NCBI GenBank assembly: GCA_016192205.1
Contig: JACPUP010000051.1
Coordinates: 1-29,146, forward strand
Direction: 5' to 3'
Length of the DNA: 29,146 nucleotides
Origin: Candidatus Kerfeldbacteria bacterium
GTDB lineage: Bacteria > Patescibacteriota > Patescibacteriia > SBBC01 > JACPUP01
A program made the position numbers and the translations under genes. Shown here piece by piece: positions 5,967-13,469 of the stretch. A model generated the notes under the pieces. The model was given only the letters and a program-made list of their open reading frames with translations, did no database searches and was not told where the DNA came from. The first letter of the stretch is position 1, and every line of letters begins with the position of its first letter.

Positions 5967-6683
5967 ATGAAAGGCATTGTGCTCGCCGGCGGTTCGGGGA
6001 CGCGGTTGCGTCCGCTGACCAAAGTCGTCAACAAGCAGCTGTTGCCGGTCTACGACAAACCGCTCGTCTATTACCCGATCGAGACGCTGTTGTCCGGCGG
6101 CATCCGCGACATCCTCATCATCTCCGGCCCGGAGCATTCGGGCGACCTCCTCAATCAACTCGGGTCCGGCAAAGACTTCGGCGCGCGTTTTACGTACGAC
6201 ATCCAGGAGAAACCAGAGGGGTTGGCGCAGGCGCTCGGGATGGCCGAGGATTTTTCTGACGGTGAGCCGGTCACTATGATCCTCGGCGACAACATCTACA
6301 CCGCCGACATCGGCCCAGCTCTGCGTAATTTTTCCCCGCCCGGCGCCAAGGTGTTCCTCAAAGAAGTGCCTGATCCAGAGCGGTTCGGCGTCCCGGTCCT
6401 CAACGGCGATCGCATCACGAACATCATCGAAAAGCCAAAGAAGCCGCCGTCGAACTACTGCGTTACGGGTCTCTACATGTACGACCACGACGTGTTCGAC
6501 ATCATCCGTACACTCAAACCATCGGCGCGCGGCGAGTATGAAATTACCGACGTCAACAACGTCTACATCGAGCGCGGTCAGTTGCGGTACGAGGTGGTCC
6601 CGGGCGAGTGGATTGACGCCGGAACGTTCGACTCGCTCTTGCGCGCGAGCACGGTCATCGCGCAGCTCCGTCAGAAGAGCTGA
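5967..6683 (+). CDS. rmlA: Glucose-1-phosphate thymidylyltransferase (short form)
   Basis: RmlA joins dTTP and glucose-1-phosphate to give dTDP-glucose and pyrophosphate, the entry step for the rhamnose genes upstream. The nucleotidyltransferase signature AGGSGTRLRPLT (7-18) is followed by NKQLLPVYDKP (22-32). Other motifs are ILGDNIY, the EKP sugar-phosphate loop, GLYMYD, EITDVN, and the terminal WIDAGTFDSL. The protein has 238 residues instead of about 290, so it lacks the C-terminal extension associated with allosteric control in long RmlA enzymes. AGAGGA lies about nine bases before the ATG, a clear ribosome binding site. The 3' end overlaps the opposite PEGA gene by 13 bp. Confidence 0.94.
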   Translation: MKGIVLAGGSGTRLRPLTKVVNKQLLPVYDKPLVYYPIETLLSGGIRDILIISGPEHSGDLLNQLGSGKDFGARFTYDIQEKPEGLAQALGMAEDFSDGEPVTMILGDNIYTADIGPALRNFSPPGAKVFLKEVPDPERFGVPVLNGDRITNIIEKPKKPPSNYCVTGLYMYDHDVFDIIRTLKPSARGEYEITDVNNVYIERGQLRYEVVPGEWIDAGTFDSLLRASTVIAQLRQKS

Positions 6684-7981
6684 AGCGACTCGATCGTCCA
6701 CCCGTGTTCATCGGCGCTGGCCGAGAGCAGTTGGTTGCCGCGGAATGAGAGTCGTGGGAGTACGTCCGCTCGCGTCAGGAGTGGGGCAGCGTAGCGGGTT
6801 CCACGCGGGTCGACATCGAAAAATCCGATCTCCGTTCCGTGAGATACCACCAGCGCCGGCCACCCAGCGACCCACCGGGCAGTGTGCAGTGTGTCGCCGG
6901 TGCGCGCGATGAGTTGCTCTCCCAAGCCATCCAATGACAACGACCACAGTTCGTCGTCCGTCCAAACGAGCAACGCTGCCTGTTGGGGAGACCATTCGCT
7001 GCCACGCGGCGCGTCGGCGAAGGCCCGCGTCTGCGTTGCGCCGTTGTGCACGGTGGTGATGGTCTGGTCGCTGGCGGTGACCACAGGGTTGAGACTCGCG
7101 GCGATGAACGCTTCGGTGCCGAGCGGGAGGTCGAGGCTCGTTGATCGATCGTACGTGGGCGCAGACCGGAAGACGAGTGTGCGTTGGCGCTCGCTCAAGC
7201 CAGTTCGTTCGATCGTTCGCAGTTGCCCGTTGGCCGCGAGCAGGTCCAGCGCGTAGAAGGGGAGCCGTGTCACCGTTCCGGCAAAGGCGTCCACAACGAA
7301 TGTGGCCTCGGTCGTGAGGAGGTAGGCATAACTCTCGTTCGCTTGGTCCCAGCGAACGTAGCGGATGGGTTGATCAACACCCATGTTCCGCGCGCTCCAG
7401 TCCCCGTTTCGGTCGTAGATGGTCAGTGAGCGTTCACCCGTGGTGAGGAGGTAACGGCTGTACGGGGACCAGCCGCTAATGGTTTCAGCCGAATGGTCCA
7501 GGATGAGGTCAGCATTCGCATCGGTGGTTCGCCCGACGGTGATCGTGTCGTCGGTGGCGTTCCACGCGATGGCTGTACCGTCGGGACTGACCACGGGTGG
7601 CGCGCCGGTTCCTCGGCGCTCCACGCGCCAGCGGTCGTGTTTCGGCGCTAGGAGTATCGCGTCGTAGAGCGTCGTTCGTTCGGCCAGAATCGTCACGCGC
7701 TTCTCAAACGTCTCGTAGCCCTCGAGCTCGACCCGAAGAAGGTGTTCGCCGGGCAGGACGTTCCGGACCACGACGGGTGTTCGTTTCCGGGCTGGCTCAC
7801 TGTCGAGCGTGACCGTCGCGTTCCGCGGGTACGTGGTAACGAGCACGGCGCCGGTTCGGAGCACCTGCCCACGGTTGACGTCGTAGCGGTACCCGAGCGC
7901 GTAGAAGACGGCGACCGGCGCCAGGAGGAGGAACAGGCCGATCATGACGGCGAGAAAGATTGTCCGAACTCGGGTCTGCAT
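6671..7981 (-). CDS. PEGA-domain membrane-anchored beta-propeller-like protein
   Basis: This 436-residue protein of unknown function has one N-terminal membrane segment (about 8-29), placing the rest outside the cytoplasm. A PEGA domain follows at about 45-105 (VLVTTYPRNATVTLDSEP, then a GEHLLRVELEGYETF core), a surface-layer-like fold of roughly 60 residues. The remainder repeats short strands such as PPVVSPDGTAIAW and SGWSPYSRYLL, typical of a WD40/TolB-like propeller. The start is ATG 7981; an in-frame GTG at 7999 adds six residues but lies closer to the promoter. Its -10 region overlaps that of murA, suggesting linked expression with cell-wall synthesis. A role in envelope binding or sensing is only an inference. 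Confidence 0.85.
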   Translation of the reverse strand: MQTRVRTIFLAVMIGLFLLLAPVAVFYALGYRYDVNRGQVLRTGAVLVTTYPRNATVTLDSEPARKRTPVVVRNVLPGEHLLRVELEGYETFEKRVTILAERTTLYDAILLAPKHDRWRVERRGTGAPPVVSPDGTAIAWNATDDTITVGRTTDANADLILDHSAETISGWSPYSRYLLTTGERSLTIYDRNGDWSARNMGVDQPIRYVRWDQANESYAYLLTTEATFVVDAFAGTVTRLPFYALDLLAANGQLRTIERTGLSERQRTLVFRSAPTYDRSTSLDLPLGTEAFIAASLNPVVTASDQTITTVHNGATQTRAFADAPRGSEWSPQQAALLVWTDDELWSLSLDGLGEQLIARTGDTLHTARWVAGWPALVVSHGTEIGFFDVDPRGTRYAAPLLTRADVLPRLSFRGNQLLSASADEHGWTIESLQLF

Positions 7982-7986
7982 ACGCG

Positions 7987-8016
7987 TTGACGGCCGCACG
8001 AGTCGCCCGGTACTAT
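7987..8016 (+). promoter_or_regulatory. Candidate murA promoter
   Basis: TTGACG (7987-7992) and TACTAT (8011-8016) are separated by 18 bases, giving a leader of about 20 bases before the ATG at 8043. An overlapping alternative -10, TATACT, is at 8014-8019. The same ten bases, TACTATACTA (8011-8020), read TAGTATAGTA on the other strand. Confidence 0.5.
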
Positions 8017-8023
8017 ACTAGCA
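8012..8023 (-). promoter_or_regulatory. Candidate -10 region for the PEGA gene, overlapping the murA -10
   Basis: Reading leftward, TGC followed by TAGTAT (8023-8015) forms an extended -10, and TATAGT (8017-8012) is an alternative. No good -35 is visible. Transcription would start near 8005-8008, leaving about 25 leader bases without a Shine-Dalgarno site. Confidence 0.4.
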
Positions 8024-8042
8024 GGGACAGGCCGAGTTTACT

Positions 8043-9299
8043 ATGGACACGTTCACCATCGAAGGCGGGCAGGCACTCAACGGAACGCTCGCAATCTCTG
8101 GTTGCAAGAATGCCGCCACACCAATCCTAGCAGCAACCCTGCTGACCGACGAGCCGTGCGTGGTACGGAATGTTCCGGTGGTTGCTGACGTCGCCCGGCT
8201 GCTGGATTTGCTCCGTTCGCTGGGCGCGTCTGTTGCGCAAGACGGCACAACGGTCACGATCACCGCAAAAAACATCCGACTCGAATCCGTTGACGAAAAA
8301 ACTGTGCAGAGCATGCGGTCGTCCATCTTACTCCTGGGACCACTGCTGGCACGTGTCCACGAGGTTCGGATGCCACAGCCAGGCGGGTGCATCATTGGCA
8401 ACCGTCCCATCGATTACCACCTCATGGCGTTTGAGCAACTGGGTGCGACCGCCACGCAGGATGTACGCCTCATCCACTTACGGGCCGCGCAGCTTCGAGC
8501 CGCGCACGTCGTCTTTCCCAATTTTTCCGTGACCGCAACCGAGAATGTGCTGATGGCCGCGGCGACAGCACCCGGAACCTCGGTCATCGATATTGCCGCG
8601 GCCGAGCCGCACGTCCAGGACCTCTGCCACTTCCTCATTGCCATGGGCGCGCAGATCTCGGGTATCGGCACGCACCAGCTGACGGTTACGGGCGTGGCAA
8701 AGCTCCATGGCGCTGAATACACCATCATTCCCGATCCGATTGAAGCCGGCACGTTCGCCATTGCGGCTGCCACCACGCGGGGCAAGGTCCGGCTCCGCGG
8801 GGTTGTTCCCGACCATCTCAACCTCGTCCTGTTTACGCTCCGGCAGGCCGGCGTGAACCTGACCGTTGAGGGCCACGATCTGGTCATTCAACCATCGGCA
8901 AAACTGCGCGCGTTTAAGTTCCAGTCCATGCCGTACCCTGGCCTCCCGACTGACCTCCAAGCCCCCTTTGGCGTTCTCGCCACCCAAGCCGAAGGGACGT
9001 CGATGATCCACGACCCCATCTACGAAGGCCGCATGGGGTACATCCAGGAATTGATCCGCCTGGGCGCCAATGCGGTCGTCTGCGATCCCCACCGCGTGCT
9101 CATCACCGGGCCAACACCGCTCTATGGCGAGCATATCCGGAGTTTTGACCTCCGCGCCGGCGCCACCCTTATCATCGCCGGGCTCATTGCTCAGGGCCAA
9201 ACGATTATCGATGACGCGCAGACGGTCGACCGTGGCTACGAGCGGATCGAAGAGCGGCTCCGGTTGCTCGGTGCACGGATAACGCGCCAAACCGTATGA
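8043..9299 (+). CDS. murA: UDP-N-acetylglucosamine 1-carboxyvinyltransferase
   Basis: MurA transfers enolpyruvate from PEP to UDP-GlcNAc, the committed cytosolic step of peptidoglycan synthesis. The 418-residue length is typical of the EPSP-synthase-like double-domain family. Key residues are Lys22-Asn23 in SGCKNAATP and the loop Cys116 in MPQPGGCIIGNRP, the residue alkylated by fosfomycin, so the enzyme should be of the sensitive type. Later motifs include TATENVLMAA and EAGTFAIAAATT, and the C-terminal GGFDLRAG-type segment reads IRSFDLRAGAT. The product feeds MurB, encoded in this window at 26551. The stop overlaps the protease gene by 4 bp. No strong Shine-Dalgarno site precedes the ATG. 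Confidence 0.97.
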   Translation: MDTFTIEGGQALNGTLAISGCKNAATPILAATLLTDEPCVVRNVPVVADVARLLDLLRSLGASVAQDGTTVTITAKNIRLESVDEKTVQSMRSSILLLGPLLARVHEVRMPQPGGCIIGNRPIDYHLMAFEQLGATATQDVRLIHLRAAQLRAAHVVFPNFSVTATENVLMAAATAPGTSVIDIAAAEPHVQDLCHFLIAMGAQISGIGTHQLTVTGVAKLHGAEYTIIPDPIEAGTFAIAAATTRGKVRLRGVVPDHLNLVLFTLRQAGVNLTVEGHDLVIQPSAKLRAFKFQSMPYPGLPTDLQAPFGVLATQAEGTSMIHDPIYEGRMGYIQELIRLGANAVVCDPHRVLITGPTPLYGEHIRSFDLRAGATLIIAGLIAQGQTIIDDAQTVDRGYERIEERLRLLGARITRQTV

Positions 9300-10531
9300 C
9301 GCCGAAACCGTCACCGGGATCTTCTCGCATCCTCCTGACCATCGTTCTCATCGGCCTGGGGTTTCTCGTGGGCGTGGCAGTTGGCCGCGTTGATTCCACG
9401 GCCACCGCCACCAACGTCAACTTCCTCGAGGCGATTGGCCAGGCGTTCAGCGAGCGTTCTGTGCCAGCTGACCCCTCCATTTTCCGCCGCGTGTGGGATC
9501 TCATTGACCAGGAGTACGTTGGCCAACCGGTCGATGACCAGCAACTCTACTACGGTGCGGTGAAAGGCATCGTCGACGTCCTGGGCGATCGCTACTCGTC
9601 GTTCTTCAGTCCGCGACCGTCCGAAGCCTTCAAGGAGAGCCTCGATGAGACCGCGTTCGATGGCATCGGCGCCGAACTCGGCGTTCGGGACGAGACCCTC
9701 GTGGTGATTGCGCCCTTGCCCGGCAGTCCGGCCGAGCAGGCTGGCTTGCGGGCTGGCGACGCCATTCTGGCCATCGATGGCGTGACGGCCATCGATATGA
9801 CGGTCGATGAGGCGGTGGAGCGGATCCGCGGTGAAGGCGGAACGACCGTAACGTTGACCGTCGGCCGCCAAGGCGAGACGGAGGCGTTCGATGTGGCTCT
9901 CGTCCGGGCGACCATCGTCGTCAATTCGGTGCGCTGGGAAATGCGCGCAACGCCGGCTGGCCAGCCCGTGGCCTACGTCCGCATAAGCCATTTTACGGAA
10001 GAGACGCCGCAGCTGTTCGCTCAAGCCGTCCAGGAGGTGCTGCTGAACCAGCCCGCAGCGTTCCTCCTCGATTTACAGAATAACCCTGGCGGGTTCCTCG
10101 ATGCTTCCATCCAAGTCGCCGGACATTTTCTGGCGGAGAATACGCCCGTCTTGATCGAGGAGCGCGTGAACGACGCGACCGTGACGCTCCGCACGAGTGG
10201 AACGCCAACCCTCGCGGGCGTTCCGGCGGTGGTCTTGGTCAATGAGGGTTCAGCCTCGGCGTCTGAAATCCTCGCGGGTGCGCTCCAGGATTACGACGCA
10301 GCCACGCTCATCGGCGAGCAGACCTTTGGCAAAGGCCGCGTGCAAACGTTTGAGGAGTTCGCAGATGGCTCGAGCCTGAAACTGACCGTGGCAACCTGGG
10401 CCACGCCGCTTGGTCGTCAGATCGATGGGAAAGGAATCACGCCGGACATCGTGGTTGAGCCGGACAACGCTGCCCTGGATGCGAGCCTGGACCGTGCACT
10501 GCAGTTCCTTGACGAGCGTGCTGATGCCTGA
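9296..10531 (+). CDS. ctpA: S41-family C-terminal processing peptidase (CtpA/Prc-like)
   Basis: This 411-residue membrane-anchored serine protease degrades or trims exported proteins from their C-termini. An uncleaved signal anchor spans about residues 11-31. A helical N-terminal region follows with DPSIFRRVWDLIDQEYVG and LGDRYSSFFSP, then a PDZ domain at about 120-192 (GIGAELG, SPAEQAGLRAGDAILAIDG). The S41 catalytic domain contains LLDLQNNPGGFLDAS (257-271), the GSASASE block (318-324) carrying the nucleophile, and TFGKGRVQ (343-350) with catalytic Lys346. The terminal GRQIDGKGITPDI is typical. It overlaps murA by 4 bp and the acylphosphatase by 8 bp. A role in cell-wall enzyme turnover fits the context but is inferred. 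Confidence 0.94.
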   Translation: MTPKPSPGSSRILLTIVLIGLGFLVGVAVGRVDSTATATNVNFLEAIGQAFSERSVPADPSIFRRVWDLIDQEYVGQPVDDQQLYYGAVKGIVDVLGDRYSSFFSPRPSEAFKESLDETAFDGIGAELGVRDETLVVIAPLPGSPAEQAGLRAGDAILAIDGVTAIDMTVDEAVERIRGEGGTTVTLTVGRQGETEAFDVALVRATIVVNSVRWEMRATPAGQPVAYVRISHFTEETPQLFAQAVQEVLLNQPAAFLLDLQNNPGGFLDASIQVAGHFLAENTPVLIEERVNDATVTLRTSGTPTLAGVPAVVLVNEGSASASEILAGALQDYDAATLIGEQTFGKGRVQTFEEFADGSSLKLTVATWATPLGRQIDGKGITPDIVVEPDNAALDASLDRALQFLDERADA

Positions 10532-10799
10532 CCGATGTGTTATGGTGGTGTCGGGCCAAGTGCAGGGAGTGAATTTTCGTTCCATGGTGAAGGTCCGCGC
10601 GCTGACGCTCGGGCTGGTCGGATCAGTCCAGAACGAGTCGGATGGCACGGTGAAAATCATCGCCGAGGGTGCACGCACGCACATCGAAGCGCTGGTCCGC
10701 TGGCTCCATGAGCACCCAGGAGGCGTTCGCATTGAAACGGTCAGTGTCCACTGGAGCCAGGCGCGAGGGTCGTTTACAACGTTTTCCATTGTGAGCTAG
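10524..10799 (+). CDS. acyP: Acylphosphatase
   Basis: This 91-residue alpha/beta enzyme hydrolyses carboxyl-phosphate bonds such as those of acetyl-phosphate or carbamoyl-phosphate. The defining signature VSGQVQGVNFR (9-19) contains the phosphate-binding loop and catalytic Arg19. The second catalytic residue, Asn37, lies in GLVGSVQNESDG (30-41), followed by a KIIAEG strand and a helix IEALVRWLHEHP. The family usually has GVGFR or GVFFR, so the Asn at position 17 is a mild variant. The ATG at 10524 overlaps the ctpA stop by 8 bp. A longer frame from 10410 is only the ctpA shadow. An alternative start at residue 7 (Met) is possible. Confidence 0.92.
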   Translation: MPDRCVMVVSGQVQGVNFRSMVKVRALTLGLVGSVQNESDGTVKIIAEGARTHIEALVRWLHEHPGGVRIETVSVHWSQARGSFTTFSIVS

Positions 10800-10801
10800 G
10801 T

Positions 10802-11242
10802 ATGCGCGTGTATCTTCTTCAATCTGTCCCGGCGGTGGGCGCGAAGGGCAGCGTCGTCACGGTTCAGCCCGGTTTTGCAAGAAATTTTCTCTTCCCGCGG
10901 AAGCTTGCGGTTCCAGCGACACCGAGCGTTATGGCCATGGTCGCGGCCGAACGGGCACAGCACGACGCGCGACGCGCGAAGAACACGGCAGCGCGTCGAA
11001 CGCTCGTGAGAGATTTGGACGGGAAAACCGTCACGCTGCACGAAAAAGCTGGGGGCGATCGCTTGTTCGGCAGCGTCACTGCCGAGGCAATTCGTCAGGC
11101 GGTACAGGATCAGCTCTCGGTTCATGCGCCGGCAGAGACATTCGCGCTCACCACGCCGATAAAGACTGTTGGGACGCACGCCGTGCCGCTGGTCGCCGGC
11201 GACGCCCGGGGGACGCTCACCGTGGAGGTCGTCCATGCCTAA
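10802..11242 (+). CDS. rplI: 50S ribosomal protein bL9
   Basis: The 146-residue protein is bL9, which binds 23S rRNA near the base of the L1 stalk. The N-terminal domain has the diagnostic stretch GAKGSVVTVQPGFARNFLFPRKLA (13-36). A long connecting helix rich in Ala and Arg follows (about 42-75), then the C-terminal domain with GDRLFGSVTAEAI (84-96) and the closing TVEVVHA. bL9 is reported missing from some Patescibacteria lineages, so its presence is a small lineage marker. It is usually near rpsF, ssb and rpsR but here sits between acylphosphatase and pyrG. Only a short GAGCTAGG stretch precedes the ATG. Its 3' end overlaps pyrG by 8 bp. Confidence 0.96.
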   Translation: MRVYLLQSVPAVGAKGSVVTVQPGFARNFLFPRKLAVPATPSVMAMVAAERAQHDARRAKNTAARRTLVRDLDGKTVTLHEKAGGDRLFGSVTAEAIRQAVQDQLSVHAPAETFALTTPIKTVGTHAVPLVAGDARGTLTVEVVHA

Positions 11243-12890
11243 GCGAACTCCGCGCTTCATTTTTGTGATGGGTGGCGTCATTTCCGGCCTCGGGAAGGGG
11301 GTGGCCGTGTCGTCGATGGCCATGCTCCTCCAGCAGAAGGGGTATCGGGTGACCGCCATGAAAATCGATCCGTACGTCAATGTGGACGCCGGCACCATGA
11401 ACCCGACCGAACACGGCGAGGTCTTCGTGACGAAAGACGGGCTCGAAACCGACCAAGACATTGGCAATTACGAGCGCTTTCTCAATACCGAGCTCACGAG
11501 GTCGAACTACATGACGACCGGCGCCGTCTACCTGTCGCTCATCGAGGCTGAGCGGAACTTGCAGTTTAGTGGTAAGTGCGTCGAGGTCGTCCCGCACGTT
11601 CCCAATGAAGTCATTCGGCGCATCCGGCTCTGCGCTCAGCAGACCCGTTCGGAGATTGTCATCATTGAAGTCGGCGGAACGGTCGGCGAATACCAGAACC
11701 TCCTGTTCCTCGAGGCGGCGCGCATGATGCACCTGAAAGAACCGGAGAACGTCCAGTTCGTCCTCGTGAGTTACCTGCCGATCCCGAGCAATCTGGGGGA
11801 AATGAAGACGAAGCCGACGCAGTATGCAGTGCGCACGTTGAACTCCGCCGGTATCCAACCGGACATCGTGCTGGCACGCGCTTCCCAGGCCCTTGATGCC
11901 CCGCGGCGCGCACGAATCGCGGAAAACACCGGCGTGGATGAAGTCATCTCGGCACCCGATGTTGCATCGATCTATGAGGTCCCGTTGAACTTCGAGCGGG
12001 AGAAGTTGGCAGACACGCTCCTCGCGAACTTCGGCCTGCGCGCGCGCCGAACGGATCTCCGCCGTTGGCGGACGTTGGTCCGACGCGTGTATCGACCGCG
12101 GCGCCAGGTTCGGATTGGTATCGCTGGCAAGTACTTCGGCACCGGTGACTTCACGCTCCTCGATTCCTACATTTCCGTCATCGAAGCGGTGAAGCACGCT
12201 GCCTGGTCCTTGCGGGCCAAGCCGGAAGTCGTGTGGCTCAATGCCGAAGCCTACGAGCAGGCGCCGGCGCAACTCAAAGAGCTCCAGCGCCTGGATGGGC
12301 TCATCATTCCCGGTGGGTTTGGGTCGCGCGGCATTGAGGGGAAGATTAAAGCGATTCAGTACGCGCGGACGCACGCGCTTCCGTTTTTTGGGTTGTGCTA
12401 CGGAATGCAGTTGGCCGTGGTGGAGTTCGCGCGCAACGTGTTGAAGTTCCGCGACGCGGACACGACCGAGGTCAACCCGGCCACGACGCATCCGGTGATT
12501 GACATTTTGCCGGAACAGCGGGAAAAACTGGCCAGGAGAGATTACGGTGGTTCCATGCGACTGGGCGCGTACCCCTGCACGTTGAAACGCGGGTCGGTCG
12601 CCCAAGCGGCGTACGGTGCGGCAACCGTGTCCGAGCGCCACCGCCACCGCTACGAGGTCAACAACGTGTATCGTGCGCGTTTGGAAAAGGCCGGCCTGCG
12701 CGTGTCCGGTGTCTTCAAAACGCGCGACCTGGCCGAGATCATCGAATTGCCGGAACACCCGTTTTTCCTGGGAACGCAATTCCACCCGGAGTTTCTCTCC
12801 CGGCCGTTAACCGCGCACCCGCTGTTCCGCGCCTTTGTCGCCGCTGGCCTTACGCGCCAACGGCAGCGCGCGTCTGCGACAGCGGAATAA
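11235..12890 (+). CDS. pyrG: CTP synthase (glutamine hydrolysing)
   Basis: PyrG converts UTP to CTP using ATP and glutamine. The synthetase domain (about 1-275) has GGVISGLGKG (13-22), KIDPYVNVDAGTMNPTEHGEVFV (43-65), and IIEVGGTVGEYQN (143-154), where most bacteria show GDIES after GTVG. SYLPIPSNLGEMKTKPTQ follows. The class I amidotransferase domain has IIPGGFGSRGIEGK (357-370), the nucleophile Cys388 in FGLCYGMQ, and GTQFHPEFLSRP with the His/Glu pair. CYG in place of the usual CLG is a minor variant. The ATG at 11235 aligns with family starts; an upstream in-frame start at 11169 is within rplI. The 552-residue length is normal. Its 3' end overlaps the convergent rpmA by 41 bp. Confidence 0.97.
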   Translation: MPKRTPRFIFVMGGVISGLGKGVAVSSMAMLLQQKGYRVTAMKIDPYVNVDAGTMNPTEHGEVFVTKDGLETDQDIGNYERFLNTELTRSNYMTTGAVYLSLIEAERNLQFSGKCVEVVPHVPNEVIRRIRLCAQQTRSEIVIIEVGGTVGEYQNLLFLEAARMMHLKEPENVQFVLVSYLPIPSNLGEMKTKPTQYAVRTLNSAGIQPDIVLARASQALDAPRRARIAENTGVDEVISAPDVASIYEVPLNFEREKLADTLLANFGLRARRTDLRRWRTLVRRVYRPRRQVRIGIAGKYFGTGDFTLLDSYISVIEAVKHAAWSLRAKPEVVWLNAEAYEQAPAQLKELQRLDGLIIPGGFGSRGIEGKIKAIQYARTHALPFFGLCYGMQLAVVEFARNVLKFRDADTTEVNPATTHPVIDILPEQREKLARRDYGGSMRLGAYPCTLKRGSVAQAAYGAATVSERHRHRYEVNNVYRARLEKAGLRVSGVFKTRDLAEIIELPEHPFFLGTQFHPEFLSRPLTAHPLFRAFVAAGLTRQRQRASATAE

Positions 12891-13155
12891 TGCGAACGAA
12901 GGTCCGCCGGCTGTGCTGCTGCATCACGCTGTTGTGCCGTCGGCGTTCGAACTTGACCAAGCCGGCCACGCTCGCGTAGAGCGTGTCATCTGCACCGCGC
13001 CGGACATTCTGCCCTGGACGAATACGGGTGCCGCGTTGCCGGACAATAATCTGCCCGGCGTGGGCGAGTTGCCCGTCGCCGATTTTGACGCCCAGACGCT
13101 TGGATTCAGAATCGCGGCCCAGTTGCGTTGAACCGCCTGATTTCGTATGAGCCAT
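12850..13155 (-). CDS. rpmA: 50S ribosomal protein bL27
   Basis: bL27 (101 residues) lies at the peptidyl-transferase centre, its N-terminal tail reaching towards tRNA. The diagnostic sequence begins MAHTKSGGSTQLGRDSESK and continues with RLGVKIGDG, IIVRQRGTRIRPGQNV, and DDTLYASVAGLVKFERR. There is no Firmicutes-type N-terminal extension needing Prp cleavage. The last 15 residues (from RIIPLSQTR) form a short extension whose codons overlap the 3' end of pyrG. rplU (L21), the usual partner, is not in the window. A consensus promoter lies immediately upstream with an unusually short leader. The gene is downstream of the pilus operon on the same strand. Confidence 0.96.
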   Translation of the reverse strand: MAHTKSGGSTQLGRDSESKRLGVKIGDGQLAHAGQIIVRQRGTRIRPGQNVRRGADDTLYASVAGLVKFERRRHNSVMQQHSRRTFVRIIPLSQTRAAVGA

Positions 13156-13166
13156 ACGCGACGTCC

Positions 13167-13195
13167 AGTATAGGGCCGCCCGTCGGCCCTGTCAA
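13167..13195 (-). promoter_or_regulatory. Consensus sigma70-type rpmA promoter with palindromic spacer
   Basis: Reading leftward, TTGACA (13195-13190) and TATACT (13172-13167) are separated by exactly 17 bases. The spacer reads GGGCCGACGGGCGGCCC, an inverted repeat of 6-bp arms around 5 bases that fills the spacer completely. Only 11 bases separate the -10 from the ATG, so the mRNA would have about a 4-5 base leader. The palindrome could be an operator, or a hairpin ending pilus transcription just after that operon's last stop (13192-13194). Confidence 0.75.
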
Positions 13196-13467
13196 CCATC
13201 CGGCGCAAACGGGTTTCGCGTGACCGTCGTGTCCACGAGTTGTCGTTGCTGCAGGTCAGTAATGAGCGTTTCGACCTGCTCGGTGGAAATGATGTTCGAT
13301 TGGACGTCCGGCGGAATGGTGGTTTCATTCATCGGCACGAAGAGGATGCGGAGCGCAGAGATGATAACGAGGGCGATGAAGATGATGGGTAGAGCGGTCG
13401 TCAGCGAGGGCCACGACCGGAGCAGCCGGGCGAGGAGTTGCGACAGTGTGAAACGTGTGCGGGCCAT
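13192..13467 (-). CDS. Short membrane protein at the pilP position of the pilus operon (PilP-like stub)
   Basis: The 91-residue protein follows PilO by 2 bases and has one hydrophobic segment (about 25-44, ALPIIFIALVIISALRILFV) after a basic N-terminus. A polar region follows, and the C-terminus reads TVTRNPFAPDG. In classical pilus operons pilP follows pilO. PilP and GspC-type proteins carry an (R/D)(D/N)PF motif just before the folded domain that docks on the secretin. Here the protein ends at the NPF motif, with no such domain. I infer a reduced PilP analogue suited to a cell without an outer-membrane secretin. Homology is not proven, and no catalytic motif is visible. Confidence 0.7.
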   Translation of the reverse strand: MARTRFTLSQLLARLLRSWPSLTTALPIIFIALVIISALRILFVPMNETTIPPDVQSNIISTEQVETLITDLQQRQLVDTTVTRNPFAPDG

Positions 13468-13469
13468 GG

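Noticed and set aside
4887..6701. A 604-codon open frame on the minus strand antisense to rmlB, rmlD and rmlA
   Set aside because: High GC makes long antisense frames common. The sequence is Arg/Asp/Val-rich with no family motif, and the plus strand holds three unmistakable enzymes.
11217..12785. A 522-codon minus-strand frame opposite pyrG
   Set aside because: It is the complementary shadow of a fully conserved CTP synthase and shows no domain, signal or promoter of its own.
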